Part shown: piece after piece, positions 30,696 to 40,039 of the stretch
Layout: every line of letters begins with the position of its first letter
How positions within the stretch are numbered: position 1 is the first letter of the stretch
NCBI GenBank assembly: GCA_019400425.1
Contig: JAFREE010000043.1
Span: forward strand, 103,778 to 167,777
DNA from: Hymenochaete sp. R1
Taxonomy: Eukaryota; Basidiomycota; Agaricomycetes; Hymenochaetales; Hymenochaetaceae
Direction: 5' to 3'
DNA length: 64,000 nucleotides
Made by a program: the position numbers and the translations under genes
Notes under the pieces: model-generated
What the model saw: only the letters and a program-made list of their open reading frames with translations
Databases searched by the model: none
What the model was told of the DNA's origin: nothing

Positions 30696-32706
30696 ATGGC
30701 TACTCTATCATCGTCTGATTCACCAGGACCTTCGACACGAGCTCGACGCCATCACAAGCGAGTCTCACTTTCCCGGCTTTCGTCGGATACGAACGCGTCC
30801 TTGCCACCATACCGGTCTACACTCCCAACTATCGAACCCTTTGACGAGCCGCCAGAGTACCCCGATAGTGCCGAGGAGGCAGATGAGGAATCGGACATTC
30901 ACCCGTCACATTTGATTTCGCCACCTGTGTCGCCGAAGCAGTTGCAGAGGCGGCGCAAGTTCTTCAGGTCCATCTCGCAACCGAGGCCCTCGAACATATA
31001 CGCCAGCTCCCAAACACAATCTGATATATTTTTGGATGTGCGTACTTGTTGCATTCAAGCCCTATATTATGTCTAAAAGATTTGGCGATAGAAAATCCTT
31101 GAACGGTCTGTCGCCGCGCTGGAGTTATCGAACACGCTCCTTCAAACGTCTATATCGTCGGATGCTGCCAAGTCAGAAGAGGATAGTGTGCCAGAGTATC
31201 GCCAACAAGATCTTCCACCGGATTTAGGCTCCAGAACTTTGAAGGATAGGCTTCGAGATAATAGGAGAATGCAGGAGCGATGGCTGGAAGACTTGGATGG
31301 CCTTACCAGGGACGTAGATGACTTCTGCGGGTCTCCTTCGCGCTCGAACCGTATGAGTACACCAAGACGGAGGAAATTGACGAACGATTCTGAGCAATCA
31401 GTAAGCTCGAGCTTGCCGTCATCAGGGCTACCTCAGAGGAAACCACGTCGACGTTATTCAGTCGATATCGCCGCCAGTTCGGGTTCAGGCCCGGCTGGGG
31501 GTCTTCAGTTGGCTGCTGATGCACATCGATTGTATTCCCATCCTCCCAGGGCGATGACCCAGTATGTTCACGCCGATGCAGTATTCGGAGAGAAGGCCGG
31601 GGATTCGCCGTCTAATCATACGATCCTCTTGCCATCTTTAAATGGTCTTCGTTCAGCTTCTCACGTATCTGACTACAGTTCTCCGTCGTCATCGGCATGG
31701 TCCCCACCGCCCCCTTCGTCACCCTCGCCATCAGCTTATGCCAGGTTAGCTCGGCACGCAAGTCGGTCACCTTCGTCCTCCAGATCCCCGTAAGTTTTAT
31801 CCGCAACTTTTCAATGCATCGTAGACGTAATTGCTTATTTGGAATGACGTTGATATGCTCGGTATCCATTTACGTTGCAGAAGCGTGTCCAGGTCATCCA
31901 GCCTTACTTATCGCCAAAGGTCTAGCTCCCGTTCTTCCCACCAACCATCATCGCCGCATTTGCCACGACTCATTCCCCCGCCTATAGAAGAGCTCCCTTC
32001 TCAGTCCGAGTCATCGAGTTCCGATAGCACTCATCCTTTCCAGACCGTCGAGACCCTCCGCAAAATTCTTGATCATCAATCAAAGTCCCAGAACGACAAA
32101 GGCAAAAGCCCAGAGAGAATGGCGACGCCACGAATGCCTTCGTTTCAGCCGCGTTCACCGCCGGTCGTACCTGTGTCCAGCACGTCCTCAACGACCACGA
32201 GCGTTTCGAAATTGTTCACAAAGAATTCGCATTCGACGACGTCCCGGCCTCGTTCACCCCCCGGGCGATCGTCATTAAAGAAGCGCCCTCCCCGGCTGGA
32301 TACTGACTCGAACGCATCTGATTCAAACCAATATCTGAGTGCTGGATCGTCGCTTCCCAGTGCTACATCATCGGGCCGCTCGACACCTCGAAACGTTGCA
32401 TTTGGGCCTCTTCCAGAGTCTCATAGACGCGAAGGCGAGCGGAGCCGCGTACAAGAGAAACGTGAGTCGAGGACAAAGTCCCGTTCGAAAAGCGCTAGCA
32501 ATTCACGTAATGCGTCGACATCTGGGAAAAGGAAAGAAAGCGGCAAAGAAAAGGACGGGGAGAGTAGTTGGTGGACGACGTGGTTGACGGGTGGGAGTGG
32601 GTTGAGTATGAGCTCTACGAGACAGGAAGAGCGGATCGAGGACCGGATGGCGAGGGGTTGGGGTAGGCCGGGGATGGGCGCTGGATACGAGGACTGGACT
32701 GTGTAA
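30696..32706 (+). CDS. Ser/Pro/Arg-rich protein of unknown function
   Basis: Exons 30696-31037, 31092-31789 and 31881-32706 give 621 residues, with about a quarter Ser. No catalytic domain was recognised. A short ordered-looking segment (DIFLDKILERSVAALELSNTLLQTSISS, then TLKDRLRDNRRMQERWLEDLDGLTRDVDDF) is predicted to form amphipathic helices or a coiled coil, preceded by a basic HHKRVSLSRLSS. The rest is low complexity with many SP, RSxS and SSR motifs that look like kinase targets. A Trp-rich C-terminus (GESSWWTTWLTGG) is followed by EERIEDRMARGWGRPGMGAGYEDWTV, which may be conserved. It appears to be a basidiomycete orphan, possibly a cytoskeletal or septation adaptor, but that is guesswork. 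Confidence 0.75.
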
Positions 32707-33880
32707 TTTGATTTCCTCACTTATTTGTCTTTTTCTTTTCGGAATCTGTTTCCCATTCATCGTTACATCCTCCCTTTCCCTGCATCTATCAAGCGGGCCA
32801 GACTTTTTTGTTCATTTCGTCTTCTCTATGCTTCTGTGTAACGACCTTTATGACCCCTCACGATCGTTTCTTCTCGTTTCTTCCCTTCGTCTTCGCCATC
32901 TGCCAGACTCGCTCCTTCGTTTGCTTCTCTCTAATTTTTTTCTTTGTTTCAGTTTTCTATTCCAAACGTTATGGAAGACGTTCTACACCAGACTCGATGA
33001 AGTTGCCCGTGTACAACTAGGATCACCAAAAGAGAATCTGTATCAGAAATTCACAAGACGGATGTGCGGCAATAACCAAATCCAAAATCCCTACGTCGCT
33101 CCCAGACCCACTCAGTAATAAACTGTTAAGGAATAAGAAACTTGCATATTTCATTTCAGTGACAAACTGCATAAGGCGCCTAGACATAACGTAAGGAGAG
33201 ATAAAACGACAAAGATTTTCCATCTGTGCACAGCCATGGTGAGAGGGGGGGTGGTGAGGCGGTGTCAGTATATAGTTACAAGAGAACTTGATCATTGGAC
33301 GGACTTGAAGGGGAAAAAAGAATAAGAGACGAAACACTTTACACCGTCCACGAAAGAAGAAAAAGTCGCGAACGAAGAAACGAAACAAAGAACGAAAAAG
33401 GAAGGTACGAAAAGAGAAAAACACACACACATCGGAGGTCAACGCAAACTATACTCGCATGCAAGATATGAACTCGAGAAAGAAGAAAAAGAAACACAGC
33501 CAGTTAAGAGAAAGAAAAGGAGAAGATAAAGGATAAAATATACGATAGATGACGGAAGGTGTAGGACAGAGGAACACCATGCGTAATGCTGGGGCCGGAC
33601 GTGCGGGCGACAAATCCGAGCTTCCGAGCTATCAATAATTCCTCGAAAACATGGTTGTCGGGTGAGGGAATGCGTTGCGGAGCTTCTGTGGATTTGTCTG
33701 GTCTGATCTGGTCTCCAAAAAAACAGGCCCAGACAGTAAAGAGTCGATTTTCCGGACTCCTCTAACGCGGCGCGCGTGCACAAGGCTGGAAGAACGGGAA
33801 AAAGGAAGGGTAGGAGGAAAAGAATCGGTTTGGCGGCGAAAGACTAGAATGGAGAGGGCGCGAACCTGCCGACCCAACTA
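32707..33880. other. 1.17-kb convergent 3' flank with strand asymmetry
   Basis: No gene seen. The first about 270 bp are T/C-rich (3' flank of the plus-strand gene), and about 33290-33560 is strongly A/G-rich, i.e. pyrimidine-rich on the minus strand (3' flank of the convergent gene). Open frames here are Phe/Ser- or Arg/Lys-rich translations of these tracts and are not believable. Confidence 0.55.
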
Positions 33881-35287
33881 CTACTCCGGTAAGCGGGTCG
33901 CGATGATCATGACACCCGTGCCACCTACGAGGACGGCGAAGACGATGAGGAAAAACCACATGCAGGCCGAGAAGAACGTGAATGATTTCGCTGGCGGTGG
34001 TGGAGGTGCGACGGCAGGAGGATGCGGAGGTGTGTGTACGAAACCCTGCTGGGCCATGTAATTGGGCGGAGGTTGGTGAGGCGACATGATTTGGGGATAT
34101 GGGTTTGATACGTGACGCGGGGTTTGGGGAGGGTAAGGATGATTGTAGTCATCATACATGTCATCCGGTGCCCTAGGCCGTCTTCGTCTGTTTGGTTCCG
34201 ATAATCTATATCCAACGTCTCCATTCCGTTTTGCTTGTCGAGCGTCGGTACTCATGAGGTCCTTGAACCCCTGCCCATTACTGATCATGATTCTCACCGT
34301 GCCCGGTTCATTCGAGCTTGGTCCGTGCATGTCCTTGTTTTCGTTTTCTGGACTCGAGAGAACTTGCACTTGATACCCATGACGCCGAGCACGATCTCGC
34401 ATGAACGGGACGTACTTAGCACCGATTTCGTACGCTGTCATCAACGGCGTCGCTCCGCTCCCGCGGACGAGCGCACCAAAAGATATACTACTGCTTCTCC
34501 CTGAACTTGAGAATGTCCCAGCGTCTGAGCCAGATGAATAGTAGGATGAAACGGAAGCGCCACCACCGACAGTCGATCCATCCGAGGGATCCGATGGATC
34601 TCCATTTTCGTCGTCATCGTCGTCTAGTTCTTGGTCACCGCCATACCCTAAATCATCCCGGTGGTAGTCATTTTCACCACCAATAACGTCCGCCGCCGAG
34701 ACAATACTACCCAGTCGAGGAAGACGTCGAGTCGGAAAAGCACTTTGAATGTCTGTTTTGATTGGATCGTGACGGATATGGCGTTGGGAAATACTATGAT
34801 TGGGAGCGATAGAGGTAGAAGACGAGCTGCTTGATGCACCTGGAGAACCCGAACGACCGATTATCAGAGTGGGAACAGCCTGTAATGGCGCAGATTTATG
34901 ACGGTTGTGCTGCGTGGTCTGAACCCAACTACCGACTTTCGGGATGATACCGTCTGTCTCCTCGATCTTTGCGCCTATACGCTCGCGTAGCGACTTTGAG
35001 GGCGTCGGGTCGGAGGCCACAGATATTTCGCTAGGGCGCTCTCCGCCAAACGCCCCCGGCATGATAGGACGAGGACCCATGCCGTTGATCAGAATGGGAT
35101 CCTGCGCGTCGAGATGTGCGTGGGATGCTTCGTCGTGGTCGAAGATGTGGATTGGCGCCTTCGCGTCGGTGAGCGCGTTGGGCAAACAACCGCCGCGAGG
35201 GTGTCCCTTCATCGGTTGGCTGCACTTTTTGCATATATGTTGCTTTCGAGAGAGGCCTGGAATAGGCGAGGAGGAGTGGTCGGACAT
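33881..35287 (-). CDS. CX2CX6HX4C-knuckle, tail-anchored protein (paralogue A)
   Basis: A single uninterrupted exon encodes 468 residues. The N-terminus has a Cys/His knuckle, CKKCSQPMKGHPRGGC, spaced CX2CX6HX4C, likely to bind one zinc. A conserved KVGSW follows, then long Ser/Gly/Asp-rich sequence, then a small region (TAYEIGAKYVPFMRDRARRHG, QVQVLSS, GTVRIMISNGQGFKDLM) and a Pro-rich spacer. The protein ends with a single transmembrane helix (FFSACMWFFLIVFAVLVGGTGVMII) and four further residue types (ATRLPE), so it is a tail-anchored protein. The neighbour at 35732-36718 shares the knuckle, the KVGxW and the tail region. No known family was recognised. Confidence 0.82.
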   Translation of the reverse strand: MSDHSSSPIPGLSRKQHICKKCSQPMKGHPRGGCLPNALTDAKAPIHIFDHDEASHAHLDAQDPILINGMGPRPIMPGAFGGERPSEISVASDPTPSKSLRERIGAKIEETDGIIPKVGSWVQTTQHNRHKSAPLQAVPTLIIGRSGSPGASSSSSSTSIAPNHSISQRHIRHDPIKTDIQSAFPTRRLPRLGSIVSAADVIGGENDYHRDDLGYGGDQELDDDDDENGDPSDPSDGSTVGGGASVSSYYSSGSDAGTFSSSGRSSSISFGALVRGSGATPLMTAYEIGAKYVPFMRDRARRHGYQVQVLSSPENENKDMHGPSSNEPGTVRIMISNGQGFKDLMSTDARQAKRNGDVGYRLSEPNRRRRPRAPDDMYDDYNHPYPPQTPRHVSNPYPQIMSPHQPPPNYMAQQGFVHTPPHPPAVAPPPPPAKSFTFFSACMWFFLIVFAVLVGGTGVMIIATRLPE

Positions 35288-35731
35288 GAAAACGAAAATA
35301 CGGTGGTCGAGCGAGCCAACTTGCTAGATGTCTCTGCTAACCTAGGGGGGACTGTATGGACTTTATCAGCAAACGACCACGTCAAATAGACAATGAAAAG
35401 GCAGAAAACAAGGTAGGCAGACGTACTGTCGCCTGTATGTAATCTCTTCAGGGTGCACGTCTGATCAAACGGTGAGGGTGTGGGGAGGATAAAATGGTCG
35501 CAAAGGGAGGGGAAGGGGGGATTGGGCCAACGAGAAGGGACAGTGGAAAGGAGACGAAATCGAAGCAGGCTCAGCTCAGGGATTGATTACGTAAAATTGA
35601 TATTATTTGAGACACAAAAAAGCAAGCTACAGTATTTACTTAGTATTATAAGCATGACCAGCTCGAATACACCTAAAACCACAATGGCTCGCTCAGTCTC
35701 GAACATGTTCGCATATCCCATTGTTCAGCAG
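35288..35731. other. Spacer between the two knuckle paralogues
   Basis: Promoter of paralogue A and 3' flank of paralogue B; contains G-rich runs around 35505-35525. No gene seen. Confidence 0.4.
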
Positions 35732-36718
35732 TCACATATACGCAAGGTACATCCAACATGCAATAGCTCCCGTCGCAAACGTTCCAAACTTGCTCGCCAA
35801 CCCATTGCCCTCTCCCTTCACCTCGCGCTCGACCTCTTTAAATACAGTGTCCACGTCAGTTTGATCTCTGCCCACCACAAGCATACCACTACCGCTGCTG
35901 CCATCGATGTATTTCGGCATGATCGCTCGAGCATAAAAATTATGCCGTTTTGCATCAGCCTCCAACTCTTGAATGTCCCGCATGTCAACCGCGTACACAT
36001 TTGTCGCTCCTCTTTTCGATTTTTCGTTGAGCCTATTGAGAAACTCTTCGCGTTTGAACGCAGTCAGAGTCCGAGCAGGAACACCTACATCGGTGTGTTT
36101 GACTTTAGGCTCCTTTGACATGCTACGGTGTTTCGGTTTAGCGTCCAAAATCGCGTCGAAAACGTTTCGAGAGCGGCTTGGCGTAGCGGGAGGATCAGAA
36201 ATACGCCCGTTTCGAACGGCTTTCGGCGTCTCGACCTTGTCTAGCCAAAGACCGACTTTCGCCATTGCCCCCATCTCGTCGACTGAATCGACTTTGTCTG
36301 TCATCATGCCAGGTTTTGCCAACTTGTTAAGCATAGCTTTGTCGTCCGTCGCGAGAGACAGAAGAGTCTCGGCGCTTGTATCCACTGGAGCTGATTGTCG
36401 TTTTTGAGGACGTAGAGCGTCTCCCTGATCGAGAATCCAGGCTTTGATAGCCTTCTTGGGTGTAGAGTCGTTGTCCAAGTCGATACGAGAAAGTCGCTTA
36501 GCCAGCGTGTTGTCGAGACCATCGCAAGCATCCGAGTCAATCTTCCCGTTGTCCCCCGCCTTGACCATTGAAATAGTCTCATCGACAATGCACTCGTCGC
36601 GCTTGTGGCCTTGCATAGGTTTACCGCATGTTTTGCAGTGAGGTTTCTTGCGTCCTGTGGGCGTAGTTGGGACTGCCTGTTGCTCGACTTGCATAGGAAG
36701 AGCCGCCTTGGTCATCAT
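35732..36718 (-). CDS. CX2CX6HX4C-knuckle, membrane-anchored protein (paralogue B)
   Basis: A single exon of 328 residues. The N-terminal knuckle CKTCGKPMQGHKRDEC has exactly the same CX2CX6HX4C spacing and PMxGH core as paralogue A. The middle holds KVGLWLDKVETPK, and the C-terminal half has ALTAFKREEFLNRLNEKSKRG-like helices followed by ADAKRHNFYARAIMPKY and GMLVVGRDQTDVDTVFKEVE, which aligns in order with the corresponding region of A. A short hydrophobic C-terminus (TFATGAIACWMYLAYM) is the likely membrane anchor. Same strand and intronless, as in A, so tandem duplication followed by divergence is likely. Start could be either of two adjacent ATGs. Confidence 0.8.
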   Translation of the reverse strand: MMTKAALPMQVEQQAVPTTPTGRKKPHCKTCGKPMQGHKRDECIVDETISMVKAGDNGKIDSDACDGLDNTLAKRLSRIDLDNDSTPKKAIKAWILDQGDALRPQKRQSAPVDTSAETLLSLATDDKAMLNKLAKPGMMTDKVDSVDEMGAMAKVGLWLDKVETPKAVRNGRISDPPATPSRSRNVFDAILDAKPKHRSMSKEPKVKHTDVGVPARTLTAFKREEFLNRLNEKSKRGATNVYAVDMRDIQELEADAKRHNFYARAIMPKYIDGSSGSGMLVVGRDQTDVDTVFKEVEREVKGEGNGLASKFGTFATGAIACWMYLAYM

Positions 36719-37010
36719 CGTGGTTGGTTGCTAAGTCGAAAAGGTAAGTAAAAACGTTTAGATATAGTACGTGGGCCAATGCTCAGGCCACTCGACTTTC
36801 GTGTGACAACCTAACATGATGATAACCGAAGAACAATGAGTGAGGCTCCTTTGATTCTGAATTCAAAGTTTGATTTATATGTCGATCTTAGCCTAGTAAT
36901 GTCGATCCCCTCGATTCAGATTTTTTTGGAAGAGTCAAAAGTTGCTTTCAAAACTCGTGAGACCATAAAGTAAGCTCTTAAACAAACGTCAAGCTGGTCC
37001 GCCTAGAGAC
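36719..37010. promoter_or_regulatory. Divergent promoter, paralogue B / UTP8-like gene
   Basis: 292 bp between divergent start codons. No individual element recognised. Confidence 0.45.
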
Positions 37011-39827
37011 ATGACAACCAGCCTTAGTGACCCTCATCTTCTGGCAACGTACTCTCTACCTTCAAGGCTAAAGGCTGACAAAAAGGGAAAGGGCGTAGCA
37101 TTCGGCGAACGACCGCATGTCTATGCATCGTGCTGCGAAGGCCAAGAGGACGGAGACGTAGCTTTGGCCGTACAAGGAGATGGTATTCATATCTTTGAGG
37201 TGAGTGCAGATAGCTCCCTAATCGGCCAATTCCGCGCTAACGTGTACAAGCTATCGGAATACCATCTTTCCTCGACCATAACAACTGGACCATCTACTTC
37301 GTTTGCTAGTGCTCCTGTCTCTTTTACGTGCTTCGAGGAGGGGAAATCTGTTAGGAGGACATACGTCTCCGTCAATGATTCGGGAGGCGGTCGACTTGCA
37401 AAGTCAGTTAGGTGTTGGAAGGATCCTGTTTCTGAAGGCTTGTCCTCACGAAAACAACTGCAAGTATCTGTGAGCTGAACTTTTTCTTAACCGAAAATTA
37501 TAAGTTCCTAATACAATCCACCTAGCTCGCGCATGATGCTGCATATATTTACGCGTTTCCCACTCTATCGGCCGTAGTTGCCTTTGAAGAATCAGGCGAG
37601 CTCACAAAACTAGATTTAGATTTGTCGATACGAAACCGTTGGTCACCTCCAAGCAAGTCACAGCGGATCGCAAAAATCTTCATTTTGACTTCTAGAGATT
37701 GCAAGTTTGCGCCACTATCACTACCACCAGAGTCGTCGATTGTTGTTATGTTCGCTCATCGAGAAGAAAAGTTGTTCGTGCAGGTCATTGGGATCGGACA
37801 AGATGAATCGTTGGGTGCATTGAACGAAGTCGAAATACCCTTAGCGAATGCAGAGGATGTCATAGACATCACATGCGACGGTTCCGGGCATGCTAGTGTT
37901 CTCGGTGCGTTCTCGTATCAACAATACAGAGACTCTGTCACTTAATTATAAACAGGCTCAACCGGAGCCTGGGTTCCATTCAAAATAGAGTCCTCAGCAG
38001 ATATCCTAAGGGTATCATCAAACTCGAACTCTCTTTCTTTCCGGAAGTTGACATTTGTCGGCGAAGATCATCCGAGAGCAAGAAAGCAGGTCTCTCTTCT
38101 GAACTTGGGCTCCTCGTTTGTCCTTCTCGCAGGAATATCACTATCATCGCAAGTGGCTATCCTTCTATGGGACATCAAATTCGGTGTTTTGCTGCATTCC
38201 GTAATGCTGCCCATCCCTTCCACATTCGATAAGTCGCACACTCGTCTTAGCGTAAGACTAGTGCAAGGCACATCCTCTCAAGCCCTCCTATTACTGTCCC
38301 CAGCTCAAATTGACGTTGCGAATCAACGCAAGTCCCACGTATACGTCGTTCCTTTCTCCATCCCAGAGCGCTCGACGATTGCGAGTGTCATGGGGAAAGC
38401 CGCTCTCGGTGCACCGTGGTTATCGGTCTCAAATAGCAACGATGAAGGCGAGCCATCCGAAGAAGCAGAGAAGAGAAAGATGCTGACGCAAATGCGGAAT
38501 GCGTTCGAAGAGAATAAGGTTGAGAAAGCTGAAAAGGCATTTTTCAGATGGCTAAAGCCAGGGTATCTGCCGAACCCGCAGAAGACGAAACCAGATAGCC
38601 AGAACGATGAGGATTCATCATCGGATGATAGCGAAGGAAAAGATCAGGTGGAAGGAGCTTCTAAAGAAAAAGAGGAGGCTGTATCCCAAGACAAGAATAG
38701 TCCAAAACATGATATGAAAGGACGGTCAGTACGAAGGAAGGTAGTATATTCCGCTACGTTTACCCAGAACTACAGCTAAATCCTTTATCTACAGAAACAC
38801 GACCCAAAAACTGTCTTTGAGTATGACTTCGTCTCGAAGCTCATGTCGCTGGTATTACAATCACATGACTCAAAAAGCAAGGTATATTCGCAGAAAATAG
38901 CTAGGCTACTCGTGACCAAAGGTGTTGTAAGTCACAGTATGATAAAGGGAGGTTTGCTTCAAGCATTGGCGCGACACAATGACTGGGTGAGCGACGTTCA
39001 TTCTCTATTAGTACTCAGGCAGAGTTGCTCAGTTTTAACTCGAAGGAAACTCTCAGAGATTGCCTAACAAGTGTTGTCGATATTCCCGAAGATGAATTGC
39101 TCGCAGTTTTGCGTACAGTTGTTAACCACCACCGCCTAAAGTCTGCTTCATCGGAAGCGATGGATGTGGACTCGCGTCAGCAAGTCTTTCCGGCACTACA
39201 CTCGTTCTTCGCGAGTATCCTTGATTATCCCTCAACGCCCTCTGCGATGCGAATGGCGATCTACACCCACCTCCCACGCGTCGATGACGTGCTTGTACTC
39301 CTTGGAGTCCTCGAAGATTACCTGATAGCGCATGCATCGAATGACCTGCCCGTTGGGTTGGGTGAAACTAAAATTAACGAGAATGGCATTCCCGTCCCTA
39401 CCGCTGAACGAGGCTCAAAGCGGTTAATTCGAATCAAGGGCATACTGATTCCATCGTTGAACAAGGTAAGCATTGTGACTGGCGCATCACTATTACTCAC
39501 TGCTCACCGACGCGCCAGACCCTGGCATTCTTACAAATAATACTCGACTCTTCGTTTTTGAAGCTCGTGCAGGAGCCCTCAGCTCTTGCTCCTCTCCGTC
39601 GCATATCCGATCTTATTTCTCCACATATCTCGGTTAACACAGAACTTGAACTGCTCCGTGGACCACTTGCTTTGTTCGAAAAGGCGCATACACAGGCTGT
39701 TGTTGGGGCGAAAGAGAGTAAAGGGAAGAAAAGAGATGAAATTGGCTGGAGGAAGCGGAGGAGACAGGAACAGGAGCAGGCAGCCCTTGCTCTTGGACCT
39801 TATCAGATGGAAGAACTTGTTTTCTAG
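37011..39827 (+). CDS. Probable t-UTP subunit of the UTP8/NOL11 type
   Basis: Seven exons (37011-37199, 37251-37463, 37526-37904, 37956-38740, 38795-38986, 39019-39465, 39519-39827) give 837 residues. The N-terminal half looks like a degenerate beta-propeller (GDVALAVQGDGIHIFE, GPSTSFASAPVSFTCF, AAYIYAFPTLSAVVAFEESGELTKLDL). An acidic Ser/Glu/Lys linker follows, then a helical C-terminal domain and a Lys/Arg-rich tail ending GPYQMEELVF. This layout matches Utp8/NOL11, a subunit of the UTP-A complex that links rDNA transcription to 18S processing; sequence identity is low, so the assignment is tentative. Intron 1 has no stop in frame, so an unspliced reading is possible but gives a poorer propeller. 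Confidence 0.6.
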
Positions 39828-40039
39828 ATTTGCTGTGTTGTGTGCTTCGTGCGTTGAGACTGAGAGTGACCTTCGCTTCTTTTCAATCACCCTTTGAATT
39901 CGTCGATCATTATGATAGCGTTCAAAGCTTATCTAACTAAATTGTTAATAAACAATGTACGCATACAACAATGACGACGACTGCCCGAAACTTGCCATCC
40001 CCTTAAGCTTGCTTCCTGCCGTCATAAGCTCCTTACAGC

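Noticed and set aside
33023..33783. Minus-strand open frames of 110-140 codons in the convergent gap
   Set aside because: Their Phe/Ser/Leu-rich translations simply reflect purine-rich DNA; no domain or start context supports them.
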